A stretch of DNA of 64,000 bases from positions 1,302,001 through 1,366,000 of the forward strand of contig NZ_CP075524.1 of the NCBI RefSeq assembly GCF_025808395.1, given 5' to 3'. This document shows positions 34,457 through 43,589 of this stretch, one piece after another. Numbering within the stretch: the first letter of the stretch is position 1; each line of letters opens with the position of its first letter. Made by a program: the position numbers and the translations under genes. The notes under the pieces were generated by a model. It made no database searches. It saw only the letters and a program-made list of their open reading frames with translations, and was not told where the DNA came from. Source of the stretch: Microcella sp. (GTDB lineage: Bacteria; Actinomycetota; Actinomycetes; Actinomycetales; Microbacteriaceae).

Positions 34457-34515
34457 TCAGCGGCCGCGGCAGCCGTGCTGCAGCCGCCGCGATCACGCGG
34501 TCATGCGCGTGCGAC

Positions 34516-35742
34516 TCACTGCTGCCCAGCAGCGCTCCACACGATGCCCTGAACCTTCTCGGCGAGCCCGCGCAGCAGACTGAGCTCGGCCTGAGTCGTG
34601 ACCGGCCGAGACTTGGTGTCGATGACGCACAGAGCGCCGATGCGCCGACCGTGGGGGTCTTCGATGGGCACGCCTGCGTAGTAGCCCACGGTCTTGTTCG
34701 TGACGAAGGCGCTCGCCGCGAAACGCGGGTCGTGCGCGGCATCGGGCACCACCATGGCGTCGTCGTGCCGCACCGCCACGGCGCAGAACGACTGCTCGAT
34801 CGGCACTGACTCGAGATCGAGACCATAGCGCGACACGTGCCACTGCGTGTCGGGGCCGAGAACTGTCACGAGCGCCGTGGGCGCACGAAAGCCCGAGGCT
34901 GCCATCTTGACGATCTTGTCGAGCGAGTCGGCTTCGCTGCGCAGCAGGCGAGCGAGCGACTCGCCGTCGTCGACCCCCGCCGTCACCCCATCGGCGATCG
35001 AACGGTGGCGCTCGCCCGAGTAGGCCAGCCCGTCGAGATGGTCGACGAGCTCGGCCGCGATCTGGCGCGCCCACAGATCGTAGTCTTCGGGAGTGCGTCG
35101 ACCGAGCGACGCGCTCGGCTCGACATCGAGGGTGGGAAGCACGGTCGTGGTGACGGTATCGACCGTCGCGGCGATCTCGTCGGTCAGCCGATTGAGCGTG
35201 AGGGCCAGGCGATCGGCGAGCCGACCAGCGAGACCGGTGAAGATCGAGATCGAGCGAATGGGCTGAATGCCCACCATGAGCAGCAGGTTGCCCTGGCGCA
35301 CGCGGGTCGACCAGATCTCGACGGCCCGCGAGATGCGGCGGTGCCACTCGCCCGGCGAGGTGAAACGCACAGCGTCGTTGGTGCCCACGGTCGTCACCAC
35401 GGCGTCGTAGCGCTCGAGCTGGGCTCCGCCGAGCACAGCCGCGAGCGAGGCGGCTGTCATGTGCACATCGGCGATGACATCGACGATGCAACCACGACCC
35501 GTTCGTGCACGAACCGCCCGCGCAATCGCCCCGGGCAGGGCCAGGTCGTGCGACGACACACCCCATCCTGCGGCGGGCCCCGAGCCGATGAGCAGAATGC
35601 GGTCAGCCGACGGGCCGTCGGCCACCGAGCGCGGTTGGTCGAGAGGCCTCGGCATCATCGCGAGCTCGTCTTCTTTGATCGCCGCCCAGGCGCGCATGAA
35701 CGGTCGAGCAGTGTGCAGTGCAGCGGCAATCAGTGCCGACAC
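34516..35742 (-). CDS. SGNH-hydrolase and GAF-domain fusion protein
   Basis: A 408-residue protein with two parts. Residues about 45-240 look like an SGNH/GDSL hydrolase: ILLIGSGPAAGWG (nucleophile loop, with GSGP in place of GDS), VVTTVGTNDAVRF (block III GxND) and the late PEDYDLWARQIA helix. Residues about 255-405 are a GAF sensor domain with the usual CAVAVRHDDAMVVPDAAHDPRF and GYYAGVPIEDPHGRRIGALCVID. No kinase or cyclase output is attached. GTG start after GGAAGG. Whether the hydrolase site is active is uncertain because the nucleophile motif is altered. Confidence 0.82.
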   Translation of the reverse strand: MSALIAAALHTARPFMRAWAAIKEDELAMMPRPLDQPRSVADGPSADRILLIGSGPAAGWGVSSHDLALPGAIARAVRARTGRGCIVDVIADVHMTAASLAAVLGGAQLERYDAVVTTVGTNDAVRFTSPGEWHRRISRAVEIWSTRVRQGNLLLMVGIQPIRSISIFTGLAGRLADRLALTLNRLTDEIAATVDTVTTTVLPTLDVEPSASLGRRTPEDYDLWARQIAAELVDHLDGLAYSGERHRSIADGVTAGVDDGESLARLLRSEADSLDKIVKMAASGFRAPTALVTVLGPDTQWHVSRYGLDLESVPIEQSFCAVAVRHDDAMVVPDAAHDPRFAASAFVTNKTVGYYAGVPIEDPHGRRIGALCVIDTKSRPVTTQAELSLLRGLAEKVQGIVWSAAGQQ

Positions 35743-35835
35743 AGGGCTTCCTTCCAGGCCCCCCTTCGACCACCACGGTATCGACGCCGCGCACCGCCAG
35801 GAATCCCCACATGGGGTGACGCCCGAATGGGGGTG

Positions 35836-36722
35836 TCAGTCGCTGCGACGGGTCGCCGCGAGGCTCATGCCGAGCGGCAGCCACGCTGTGGCGGGCCACC
35901 CCCAGAGGCCGCCCTCACGCGGTTCGAGCACCGAGAACATCTGCCACGGAACCACGTCGTGCTCGTGCACGAAGTCGATGGTGAGCCCGGCATCGATGAG
36001 AGCGGTGATCGTCGCACCCAGGGGATGCATGAACTCGATGGTGCGCGTGTTCGTGATGCGAGCATCCGGGTCGGCATAATCGCCTTCTTCGTCGATGTCG
36101 ATCGGAGCGTCATCGAAGTAGCCGAACCGTGCAGGCGGAAAGAGGGCGGGGCCGCCATCGAGCAAGGCGGCGGGAGCCCCGGCTGGGGCTCGTCGAACAC
36201 GAAGGCCGACGGGTGCCCGTCGGCGAAGTAGAGCCTGCCGCCCGGCTTGAGAAACCAGGCGATGATGCGGGCCCACTCGGTGATGTCAGGCAGCCAGCCG
36301 ATTGTTCCCCAGGTCGTGTACACGACATCGAAGCCCTCGGGCTCTGGCAGGGCGTGGCGGGCGTCGTAGACGTTGGCGCAGACGAACCGGGCGCGCTCAG
36401 AGAGCTCGAGCTCGGCGGCGAGGGCGCGCGCCTGCTTCACCGCGGGCATCGAGAAGTCGAGCCCCACGACGGTGGCGCCGCGCTGCGCGAGCGTGAGCGT
36501 GTCTGCACCGAAATGGCACTGCAGGTGCAGCACGCGCAACCCGTGCCAGCCCTCGGGCGCGATCAGCGGCAGCTCGGCCTCATCGATCGGCACGAGGGTT
36601 CCGGCACCCGCGCGCAGCTCGGTGAGGTCGTACATGTCGCTCGCGAGATGCACATCGACGAGCTCATCCCAGCGGGCCCGGTTGACCCGGGCCCACTGGG
36701 GAGCGTCGTCGGCAGCGCCCAC
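35836..36722 (-). pseudogene. class I SAM-dependent methyltransferase, frameshifted
   Basis: The first about 180 residues (GTG start at 36722) are a clear class I methyltransferase: LRVLHLQCHFGADTL, VVGLDFSMPAV, VYTTWGTIGWLPD, and GRLYFADGHPSAFVFDEP. After about position 36185 that frame turns into Ser/Arg-rich nonsense and ends at 35865, while another frame continues with a plausible C-terminus (RFGYFDDAPID, EFMHPLGATITALIDAGL, WQMFSVLEP) to 35836. So one frameshift near 36170-36200, in a G/C-rich run, splits the gene. It is a true mutation or a sequencing error. It starts four bases after the UPF0182 stop. Confidence 0.82.
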
Positions 36723-36726
36723 CGGC

Positions 36727-39606
36727 CTAGTCGCTCAGCGCGATTGCCCGCTCGAGCGCCTCTTGCAGGCGCTCGTCGGCTTGAGCAGCCCCGACCAGGT
36801 CGTTGCGGGCGTACGCCGCTTCGCGCTCGAGCAGCGCATCGCGAGCGTCACGCAGTGCCTGCGCCAGAGCCGCCGAGATCTCGACGCCCGGCTCGCTCGG
36901 GTCGGTCGGCGCCGTCGGGTCGGTCGGGTCGACAGGCTCGACATCGCCGTCGCCGGCGTTCGCGCCCGAGTCGCCGCCGAACAGAGCGTCGAGCGCCTGA
37001 TCGAGGGTGTCTTCGAAGGCGATCTCATCACCGAAGGCGACAAGAATCTTGCGCAGCAGCGGGAAGCTCGTCTCACCCGTCGACTGCACGTAGATCGGCT
37101 GCACGTAGAGGAAGCCTCCACCGACCGGCAGCGTCAGCAGGTTGCCGCGCAGCACCTCGGTCTCACCGCGCTGCAGCAGGGCCAGCTGGTTGGCCACCTC
37201 GGTGTCAGAGTTGAACTGGTTCTGCACCTGACCGGGGCCCGGAATCGTCTGCGACGGCAACGTCAGCAGCGTGAGCTTGCCGTAGTCCGGGCCCGGGTCG
37301 GCATTCGCCGCGAGGTAGCCGGTGAGCACGTTGCGCTCGTTGTCGCTCGCCGTGCGCGGAATGAACGTCGAGTAGAGCGTGAAGCCCGGCGACGAGGTTC
37401 CGGGCACCTGCATCGTGAGGTAGTAGGGCGGCTGCAGGGTGGGGTTCGCCGCCGACGAGATCGGGTCGTTCGGCGTGCGCCACTCGTCGTCGGTCGAGAA
37501 GAACGAACCGGGCTCGGTGACGTGGTAGGCCCCGAGAATGCTGCGCTGCGCCTTGAACAGGTCGGCCGGGTAGCGCACGTGCGACAGCAGGTCGTCACTC
37601 ATCTCGTCTGCCGAGACGATCGTGGTCGGGAAGACCTTCTGCCAGGTCTGCAGAATCGGGTCTTCGGTGTCCCACGCGTAGAGCGTGACCGAGCCGTCGT
37701 ATGCGTCGACCGTCGCCTTCACCGAGTTGCGGATGTAGTTGATCTGGTCGAGCGCGAACGCCGGCGGCGGCGTGTAGGTGTCGGCGATCGCCTGGCTCAG
37801 CGAGATCGACGTCGAGTACGGGTAGCTCGCCGTCGTCGTGTAGCCGTCGACGATCCACACGATGCGGCCGTCGACGATCGCGGGGTACGGGTCAGAGTCG
37901 AGCTTCAGGTAGGGCGCCGCCTTCTGCACACGGTCGAGCGGGTTGCGCTCGTACAGAATCTGCGAGTCGTCGGTGACGGCCTCAGACAAGAAGATCTGCT
38001 CAGACTGGAACTTGATCGCGTAGAGCAGTCGCTTGAACACGTTGTCGAGCGTCGGCCCGCCATCGCCGGTGAAGGTGTAGGTGGCGTTGCCCGCCTGCTC
38101 TGAACTGCCCTCAGACGGGAAGTCGAGCTCGAGCTCGGGGCCGCCCTCCGGCCCTCCGACGATCGAGTACACCGGCGACGATTCGCCGAAGTACACGCGC
38201 GGCTCGTACTCGCCGAGCTCATCGGTCAGCGAGCCGCCCGCCGGAATGCCGCCCTCGAGAAAGAGCGGGCGACCGTCGTCGGTGCGCTGATTGCCGTAGG
38301 CCGCGACCACGCCGTAGCCGTGCGTGAAGACGATGGTGTTGTTGTACCAGTTCTGCGAGGTCTGCCCCGCCGGGTTGAGCTCGCGCAGCGAGAGCACCGT
38401 GTCTTGAATCTGGCCGTCGATCTCGTAGCGGTCGACGTCGAGGAAGCGCGGGAACTGGTAGTACTGGCGGAACTGCTCGAGCTGCGCGAACGCCGTCGTG
38501 ACCAGAGCAGGATCGATGATGCGGATGTTCGCAGTGGTCTCGGCGTCTTCACGCAGCGCCCCGGCCTCGGCGTCGACGACCGCGCTGTACGAGATCTCTT
38601 GCAGGTCTGCGACGCCGAAGGCATCACGAGTGGCATCGATGTTGCGCTGGATAAACGGCGCCTCGATGGTGCGAGCGCTCGGCTCGACCTGGAAGCGCTG
38701 CACGATCCACGGGTAGACGCTGCCGATCAGCAGACCGCTCACGAGCAGCAGGGCGGTGCCGACGATGGGCAGGCGCCAGCGGCCGATGATGGCCGTGATG
38801 ATGAAGAGCAGTGCCACGAAGATGGCGATGCCGGCGAGGATGCCGCGGCTGGGAATCGTCGCGTTCACCTCGGTGAATCCCGCACCGATCGCGAGGAAGC
38901 CGTCGCTCGGCTGCACGACGGTGGCGTACTGGTCGAACCAGATGCTCACACCCTGCAGGGCGATGTAGATCGCGGCCATGATGGCCAGTTGGATGCGCGC
39001 GGTGCGCGAGATGCGAATCTCGCGACCGTTGACGCGGATCGCACCGTAGAGGTAGCTCGTCGCAACCGCGGCAAGAATCGAGATGAGCACGACGCCCGAC
39101 GCGAAGCCGATGATGCCGCGGATGAACGGCAGCTCGTAGACGAAGAACGAGATGTCGAAGCCGAACTGCGCGTCGGTCGTGCCGAATGGCGTGCGGTTGA
39201 GCCACTGCAACACCATCTGCCACTGACCGGCCGCCGTGACCCCGGCGAAGAGACCCAGCACAGCGGGAATGCCCAGCATCGCGACGCGGCGCAGCGGCTC
39301 GACGACCTCTTGATAGCGGTCGAGCTGCGAGTTCAGCTTCGCGTAGACCGGTCGCCACCGGTAGGCGATCTGCAGGCTTGCCCAGACCGGCAGGAACATG
39401 CCGAGAAACCCGACGACGAACATCGCACCCGTCGCGATCCACTGCGTGGTCAGCACATTCAAGTAGCCGAGCTGATCGAACCAGAGGATGTCGGTGTAGA
39501 CGTTCGCGAAGACGAAGAACAGCACCACGATCACACCGAGAACAACGGCGGAGATGGCGAGGGTCGAACGCGACCGATTGGCGGGGGGTGCAGCGGTGGA
39601 CGTCAC
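36727..39606 (-). CDS. UPF0182 family large membrane protein
   Basis: A 959-residue protein matching the UPF0182 family known from mycobacteria (Rv3193c-like) and other actinobacteria. The first about 330 residues hold seven membrane helices with the family hallmark FANVYTDILWFDQLGYLNV and FGFDISFFVYELPF; a large extracytoplasmic domain follows, then an acidic Asp/Pro-rich linker (DPTDPTAPTDP) and a helical tail. Function unknown. Neighbours are the same as in mycobacteria: PDZ/Lon-like protease then DUF2342 on the other side. Confidence 0.95.
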   Translation of the reverse strand: MTSTAAPPANRSRSTLAISAVVLGVIVVLFFVFANVYTDILWFDQLGYLNVLTTQWIATGAMFVVGFLGMFLPVWASLQIAYRWRPVYAKLNSQLDRYQEVVEPLRRVAMLGIPAVLGLFAGVTAAGQWQMVLQWLNRTPFGTTDAQFGFDISFFVYELPFIRGIIGFASGVVLISILAAVATSYLYGAIRVNGREIRISRTARIQLAIMAAIYIALQGVSIWFDQYATVVQPSDGFLAIGAGFTEVNATIPSRGILAGIAIFVALLFIITAIIGRWRLPIVGTALLLVSGLLIGSVYPWIVQRFQVEPSARTIEAPFIQRNIDATRDAFGVADLQEISYSAVVDAEAGALREDAETTANIRIIDPALVTTAFAQLEQFRQYYQFPRFLDVDRYEIDGQIQDTVLSLRELNPAGQTSQNWYNNTIVFTHGYGVVAAYGNQRTDDGRPLFLEGGIPAGGSLTDELGEYEPRVYFGESSPVYSIVGGPEGGPELELDFPSEGSSEQAGNATYTFTGDGGPTLDNVFKRLLYAIKFQSEQIFLSEAVTDDSQILYERNPLDRVQKAAPYLKLDSDPYPAIVDGRIVWIVDGYTTTASYPYSTSISLSQAIADTYTPPPAFALDQINYIRNSVKATVDAYDGSVTLYAWDTEDPILQTWQKVFPTTIVSADEMSDDLLSHVRYPADLFKAQRSILGAYHVTEPGSFFSTDDEWRTPNDPISSAANPTLQPPYYLTMQVPGTSSPGFTLYSTFIPRTASDNERNVLTGYLAANADPGPDYGKLTLLTLPSQTIPGPGQVQNQFNSDTEVANQLALLQRGETEVLRGNLLTLPVGGGFLYVQPIYVQSTGETSFPLLRKILVAFGDEIAFEDTLDQALDALFGGDSGANAGDGDVEPVDPTDPTAPTDPSEPGVEISAALAQALRDARDALLEREAAYARNDLVGAAQADERLQEALERAIALSD

Positions 39607-39680
39607 GGTTGTACTCCCGGGTTGTGAGGGGTGAGCCTCATCAGCCTACCGGGCGCGACTTGGCGATCGCCCAGAGCCGC

Positions 39681-40790
39681 CTAGCCCTCGCAGCGCGCGA
39701 GCTCGCCGAGACCGCTGTCGTCGGCGATCGCCTGCAGCACCCGGATGGCGTCGTCGAGCGTCGCCACCGCGAACACCTCGAGGCCCGCAGGCACGTTGCC
39801 GGCGACCTCGGCGCAGTTCGCCACAGGAGCCAAGAACCAGCCGGCGCCAGCACCCACGGCACCGTGCATCTTCTGCACCACTCCGCCGATGGCCCCCACG
39901 GTGCCATCGGCCGCGATCGTGCCCGTGCCCGCCACGTCAGCGCCGCCCGCGAGCGACCCAGGGGTCAGCTTGTCGATGATGCCGAGGGCGAACATCATGC
40001 CGGCGCTCGGGCCGCCGACGTTGTCGAGCTGAATCTCGACATCGAACGGAAAGACGTACTCCCCCGCGATCAGCACGCCGATCACGGGCACTCGAGGCTC
40101 GCCGTCGCTCAGCACCGGCGTGATGCTCACCGTGCGATCCGACCCCGAACGGCGGATGCCGATCTCGACGGGGCCCGCAGTGCCGTGGGCGGCGATCGCG
40201 GCGCGCAGCGCCGTGACATCCCGAACCGGTTCGTCGGCGACGGTCAGAATGATGTCGTCGCTGCGCAGCGTGCCCTCGGCCGGGCTGTCTGGCACGGTGT
40301 CGGCCACGCGAAGCTGGCTCTCGTACGGCTCGCCGATGGCGCGCAGGGCTGCGGCGATGGCCTCTTGCTTCGAGTTCTCCATGTCGAGGCGACTCTGCTC
40401 GCGGCGCTGCTCGGTGCTGACGCCAGGCGGAAAGATCGAGTCGACGGGCACCACCGACTGCGACGGGTCGACCCAGGCCCGCATGACGTCGAACCACGAC
40501 GGCGACTGCTCGCGGTTGCCGAAGACATTGACCGTCAGCAGACTCAGCGACCCCGTCGTGTCGAAGGTCGGCTCGGTCGGAATCTGAATGAGCGGCACCT
40601 CGTTGCCATCGATCGTGACGACGCCGAGAGTGTCGAACACGGGCCCCGGCCGCTCGATGACATAGGGCGATGGCAGCACGGCCAGGCCGAACACGCCGAA
40701 CAGGGTCAGCGCCAGCAGCAGCCAGCCGACGCGTCGACCGCGCAGACGGGCATCGGCGGCGGCGTGCGCATCGTCGGTGAACAGGCTCAC
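39681..40790 (-). CDS. PDZ/Lon-like secreted protease (YlbL family)
   Basis: A 369-residue S16-type protease with one N-terminal membrane helix (about residues 20-42), a PDZ domain (about 160-240: GTLRSDDIILTVADEPV), and a Lon-like domain with Ser in GGPSAGMMFALG and Lys in VVQKMHGA, the Ser-Lys dyad. Start set at GTG 40790, preceded by AGAGGAG; the frame is open further upstream. Divergent from the DUF2342 gene, as in mycobacteria (Rv3194c/Rv3195). Confidence 0.92.
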   Translation of the reverse strand: MSLFTDDAHAAADARLRGRRVGWLLLALTLFGVFGLAVLPSPYVIERPGPVFDTLGVVTIDGNEVPLIQIPTEPTFDTTGSLSLLTVNVFGNREQSPSWFDVMRAWVDPSQSVVPVDSIFPPGVSTEQRREQSRLDMENSKQEAIAAALRAIGEPYESQLRVADTVPDSPAEGTLRSDDIILTVADEPVRDVTALRAAIAAHGTAGPVEIGIRRSGSDRTVSITPVLSDGEPRVPVIGVLIAGEYVFPFDVEIQLDNVGGPSAGMMFALGIIDKLTPGSLAGGADVAGTGTIAADGTVGAIGGVVQKMHGAVGAGAGWFLAPVANCAEVAGNVPAGLEVFAVATLDDAIRVLQAIADDSGLGELARCEG

Positions 40791-40903
40791 CGGGCTCCTC
40801 TCGACACGGCCGAATGGCGTTGTTCGCCCACGGCGCAGGGGCACCGGGTCAGCCTAGGCGAAAACCCACCAGACGCCGAGGTGCGGCCACTAGCGTAGAG
40901 AGC

Positions 40904-42307
40904 ATGGCTGACGATTCGCTTGGCGGCGCCGACGACGAGTTTCGTGAGATGCTCGCCAAGTTCTTGTCGGGGGAAGGCGAGCTCGACCCCTCGAAGCTCG
41001 CAGGGGCCGCAGGCCTGCCCACCGACCCGCTCATGGTCGCGCGCCTCATGGGGCAGCTGCAGAAGGCGATGAACGCCAACGCAGACGGAGTCGACTGGCA
41101 GCTCGCACGCGACGAAGCCGGCCGCATCGCGGCACAGGGCTCGATTCGCTCGAGCGGCGCAGAACTCGACCAGCTGCGGCAAGCGCTCAACGTCGCCGCC
41201 CTGTGGCTCGACGAGGCCACCTCGATCACGCAGCTCACCTCAGAGCCCACGCTCATGACCCGCGCCGACTGGGCCAGGCTCACCCTGCCCGTCTGGACGC
41301 AGCTCGCCGAGCCCGTCGCGACCTCGATCGCCGACTCGCTCACCACCGTGCTCGACGAGCAGATGCCCGAAGAGCTCAAAGGCATGGTGGCGAACGCCGG
41401 CCAACTCATGCGATCACTCGGCGGCACGCTCTTCTCGATGCAGCTCGGCCACGTGGTCGGGCAGCTGTCGGCAGAAGTCGTGTCGGGGGGCGACATCGGC
41501 ATTCCCCTGCTGCCAGGCCGAGACGACCACGACGTGCAGGCTGCACTCATACCCCAGAACCTCGCCGCGTTCGGTGCCGGCCTCGACATCGCGCCCGATC
41601 AGGTGCAGCTCTACCTGGCCGTGCGCGAGCTGGCGCATGCCCGGTTGTTCCGTCACGCGCGATGGCTGCGCCTGCACCTCATCAGCGCGATCACCGACTA
41701 TGCCAAGGGCATTCGCATCGACACCGAGCGCATCGAGTCGCTCGCCGCCGAGTTCGACCCCGCCAACCCCGAGAGCCTGCGCGAAGCGCTCACCTCGGGT
41801 GCCCTGATTCCGCCCAAGAGCGACGCCCAGGTCGCCGCGCTCGGCCGGCTCGAGACCACGCTCGCCCTCATCGACGGCTGGGTCGACGTCGTGACCGCGA
41901 GCGCCACCGCACGACTGCCTCGCGCCGACGCCATCGCCGAGACCGTGCGGCGACGTCGTGCGGCGGGAGGCCCGGCCGAGAGTGCGTTCTCGACCCTCGT
42001 CGGCCTCGAGCTTCGACCCAGACGCCTTCGCGAGGCGGCGGCCTTCTGGCGTGCCGTCGAAGACGCCGTCGGAGCCGAGCAGCGCGACGCCCTCTGGGCT
42101 CACCCCGACCTGCTGCCGGGCTCAGACGATATCGACGACCCCAGCCGGGTGATCGCCTCGCTCTCGGGCACCGCAGACGCGAGCGCCGATGCCCTCGACC
42201 AGGCGTTGAGCGACCTGCTCGCCGACGACGGCGGAGCCCGCCCGGTCGAAGGGGCGCCCGGCGAGGCGCCAGACGAGCCGCCGGGGCCGGACGAGCCGAC
42301 GGCGTAG
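40904..42307 (+). CDS. zinc-dependent metalloprotease-like protein, DUF2342 family
   Basis: A 467-residue member of the actinobacterial DUF2342 / F420-biosynthesis-associated family (Rv3195-like). The family's His motif is visible as VRELAHARLFRHARWL (about residue 240), followed by a helical second half; a catalytic HExxH is not present. TAGCGT (40891-40896) lies seven bases before the ATG, so a leaderless mRNA is likely. The C-terminus is Pro/Glu-rich. Actual protease activity is unproven in the family. Confidence 0.88.
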   Translation: MADDSLGGADDEFREMLAKFLSGEGELDPSKLAGAAGLPTDPLMVARLMGQLQKAMNANADGVDWQLARDEAGRIAAQGSIRSSGAELDQLRQALNVAALWLDEATSITQLTSEPTLMTRADWARLTLPVWTQLAEPVATSIADSLTTVLDEQMPEELKGMVANAGQLMRSLGGTLFSMQLGHVVGQLSAEVVSGGDIGIPLLPGRDDHDVQAALIPQNLAAFGAGLDIAPDQVQLYLAVRELAHARLFRHARWLRLHLISAITDYAKGIRIDTERIESLAAEFDPANPESLREALTSGALIPPKSDAQVAALGRLETTLALIDGWVDVVTASATARLPRADAIAETVRRRRAAGGPAESAFSTLVGLELRPRRLREAAAFWRAVEDAVGAEQRDALWAHPDLLPGSDDIDDPSRVIASLSGTADASADALDQALSDLLADDGGARPVEGAPGEAPDEPPGPDEPTA

Positions 42308-42398
42308 GTAGGCGGCGCGGGGTGCCGCGCGCGGTGCTGTTGGGCGCGGTGCAGCGGGGCGCGGGGCCAGATGCGGTGCGGCGCGGTGCTCGTCGAAC

Positions 42399-42497
42399 CC
42401 GTGCACATGAGGCGTCGATCGGTCACTCGTTGTCGGCGACGCGATGCATTGCGACAACAACTGACCGATGGAACGTTTCAATGACGGTGCAGGTGCT
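42399..42497. repeat. 99-bp direct repeat, copy 1
   Basis: Begins CCGTGCACATGAGGCGTCGA and ends GACGGTGCAGGTGCT. It is 96% identical to copy 2 (four substitutions) with a 122-base period. It holds an inverted repeat around GTTGTCG...CGACAAC and sits in the 382-base gene-free space after the DUF2342 gene. Confidence 0.85.
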
Positions 42498-42520
42498 GCC
42501 GGGCGGCGTGCCGGGCAACA

Positions 42521-42619
42521 CCGTGCACATGAGGCGTCGATCCGTCACTTGTTGTCGGTGACGCGATGCATTGCGACAACAACTGACCGATGGAACGTTT
42601 CAACGACGGTGCAGGTGCT
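42521..42619. repeat. 99-bp direct repeat, copy 2
   Basis: Second copy. The internal stem is clearer here: GTCACTTGTTGTCG (42544-42557) and CGACAACAACTGAC (42574-42587) pair at 13 of 14 positions around a 16-base loop. The remaining gene-free DNA (42308-42398 and 42620-42689) is G/C-rich with GCGGTGC words and no gene. Confidence 0.85.
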
Positions 42620-42689
42620 CCGAGGGCGCGGCGGGGGCGGTGCCGCGGGCTGTGGAGGCCTCGCGCGGCGATCGAGCGAGCACCGCATC

Positions 42690-43589
42690 ATGTGCGGCAT
42701 GATTCTGCGACTCGACGACCGCCGGCCCATCGTCTGGAGAACTCCGCACTGCGTGCAGATCGGCGTCGACCCGGTGGCCGCGGTGCTCGACGGGGTATCA
42801 GACGGCGACGCGCGGCTCATCGCGGCGCTCGGCGTGGGGGCGAGCCGGGAGGCCCTCCGTGCGCTCGGCGCCCAGGCCGAGGTGCCCCCGCACCGGGTCG
42901 ACGAGGTGCTGACGGCGCTGGCTCCGGCGCTCGAGCGCGAGCAGCGCGCACCGCGTGCCGCGCAGCGGCCGCCCCTCGCGATCGTCGGCAGCGGGGCGAT
43001 GGCCGCGCGGGTGGCGGGAGTGCTGGGTGAGGCGGGGCATCCGGTCGCCGTCGGAGCGTCGGTCGAGCGGGTCGGGGGCAGGCGACCTGCCGCGGCCGTG
43101 CTCGTCAGCGCTCACGTGGTCGACCCGCTCGCCCACCAGCGCTGGCTGCGCCGTGACATCGCGCACCTGCCCATCGTGTTCGGCGAAGTGGCGGTGACGA
43201 TCGGGCCGCTCGTTGTTCCGGGTCGAACCGCGTGCCTGACCTGCGCAGAGCGGCATCGCGCGGCGCGCGACGAGGCGTGGCCCGCGATCGCCGCGCAGCT
43301 GTGGGGCAGGTCGGCGAGCACCGAGACGGTCGCTCTCGCGACCGAGGCGGCGATCGAGGCGGCCCGGCTGCTGCGAAAGGCGCGCAACGGCACCGCCGTG
43401 CGCCTCGACACCGAGACGAGCGACCGCACCGAGAACGACGTGAGCGGCATCGAGCAGTGCGGCTGCCGCGAGCTCAGCGCTGCGCCGGCGCCCGAACCTC
43501 GTCGAGAAACCGGCTCGCGGCACGCTCTGCGCGCGACGACGACTGGCGCTGCGCCCACGACAGTTCGAGCACCCTTCGCGCTCGCGTGA
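42690..43589 (+). CDS. cyclodehydratase/ThiF-like protein (Rv3196-like)
   Basis: A 299-residue protein resembling the cyclodehydratase-type proteins found beside DUF2342 and UvrD2 in actinobacteria. Central Rossmann-like LAIVGSGAMAARVAGVLGEAGH (about residues 92-113) and paired cysteines for zinc: TACLTCAERHR and QCGCREL near the C-terminus. No precursor peptide gene is visible, so thiazole/oxazole peptide synthesis should not be assumed. Start is ATG 42690; ATG 42699 is possible. The open frame extends upstream into the 99-bp repeats, which I do not take as coding. The last 116 bases overlap the convergent helicase gene. Confidence 0.75.
   Translation: MCGMILRLDDRRPIVWRTPHCVQIGVDPVAAVLDGVSDGDARLIAALGVGASREALRALGAQAEVPPHRVDEVLTALAPALEREQRAPRAAQRPPLAIVGSGAMAARVAGVLGEAGHPVAVGASVERVGGRRPAAAVLVSAHVVDPLAHQRWLRRDIAHLPIVFGEVAVTIGPLVVPGRTACLTCAERHRAARDEAWPAIAAQLWGRSASTETVALATEAAIEAARLLRKARNGTAVRLDTETSDRTENDVSGIEQCGCRELSAAPAPEPRRETGSRHALRATTTGAAPTTVRAPFALA

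Noticed and set aside
36373..38103. Plus-strand open frame of 576 codons opposite UPF0182
   Set aside because: Val/Arg/Glu-rich mirror of a clear UPF0182 gene, no motifs.
39378..40898. Plus-strand open frame of 506 codons opposite UPF0182 start and the PDZ protease
   Set aside because: Antisense to two conserved genes and crossing their gap; no family features.
42399..42619. Possible CRISPR array
   Set aside because: Only two units, 99 bases each with a 23-base gap, and no cas genes; these are tandem repeats.
42468..42689. Longer N-terminus for the cyclodehydratase-like protein
   Set aside because: This frame would be made from the 99-bp repeats and GC-rich spacer; family similarity begins after ATG 42690.
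42690..43589. Thiazole/oxazole-modified peptide (bacteriocin) cluster
   Set aside because: No precursor peptide, dehydrogenase or export gene nearby; the neighbourhood is the conserved DUF2342-uvrD2 block.
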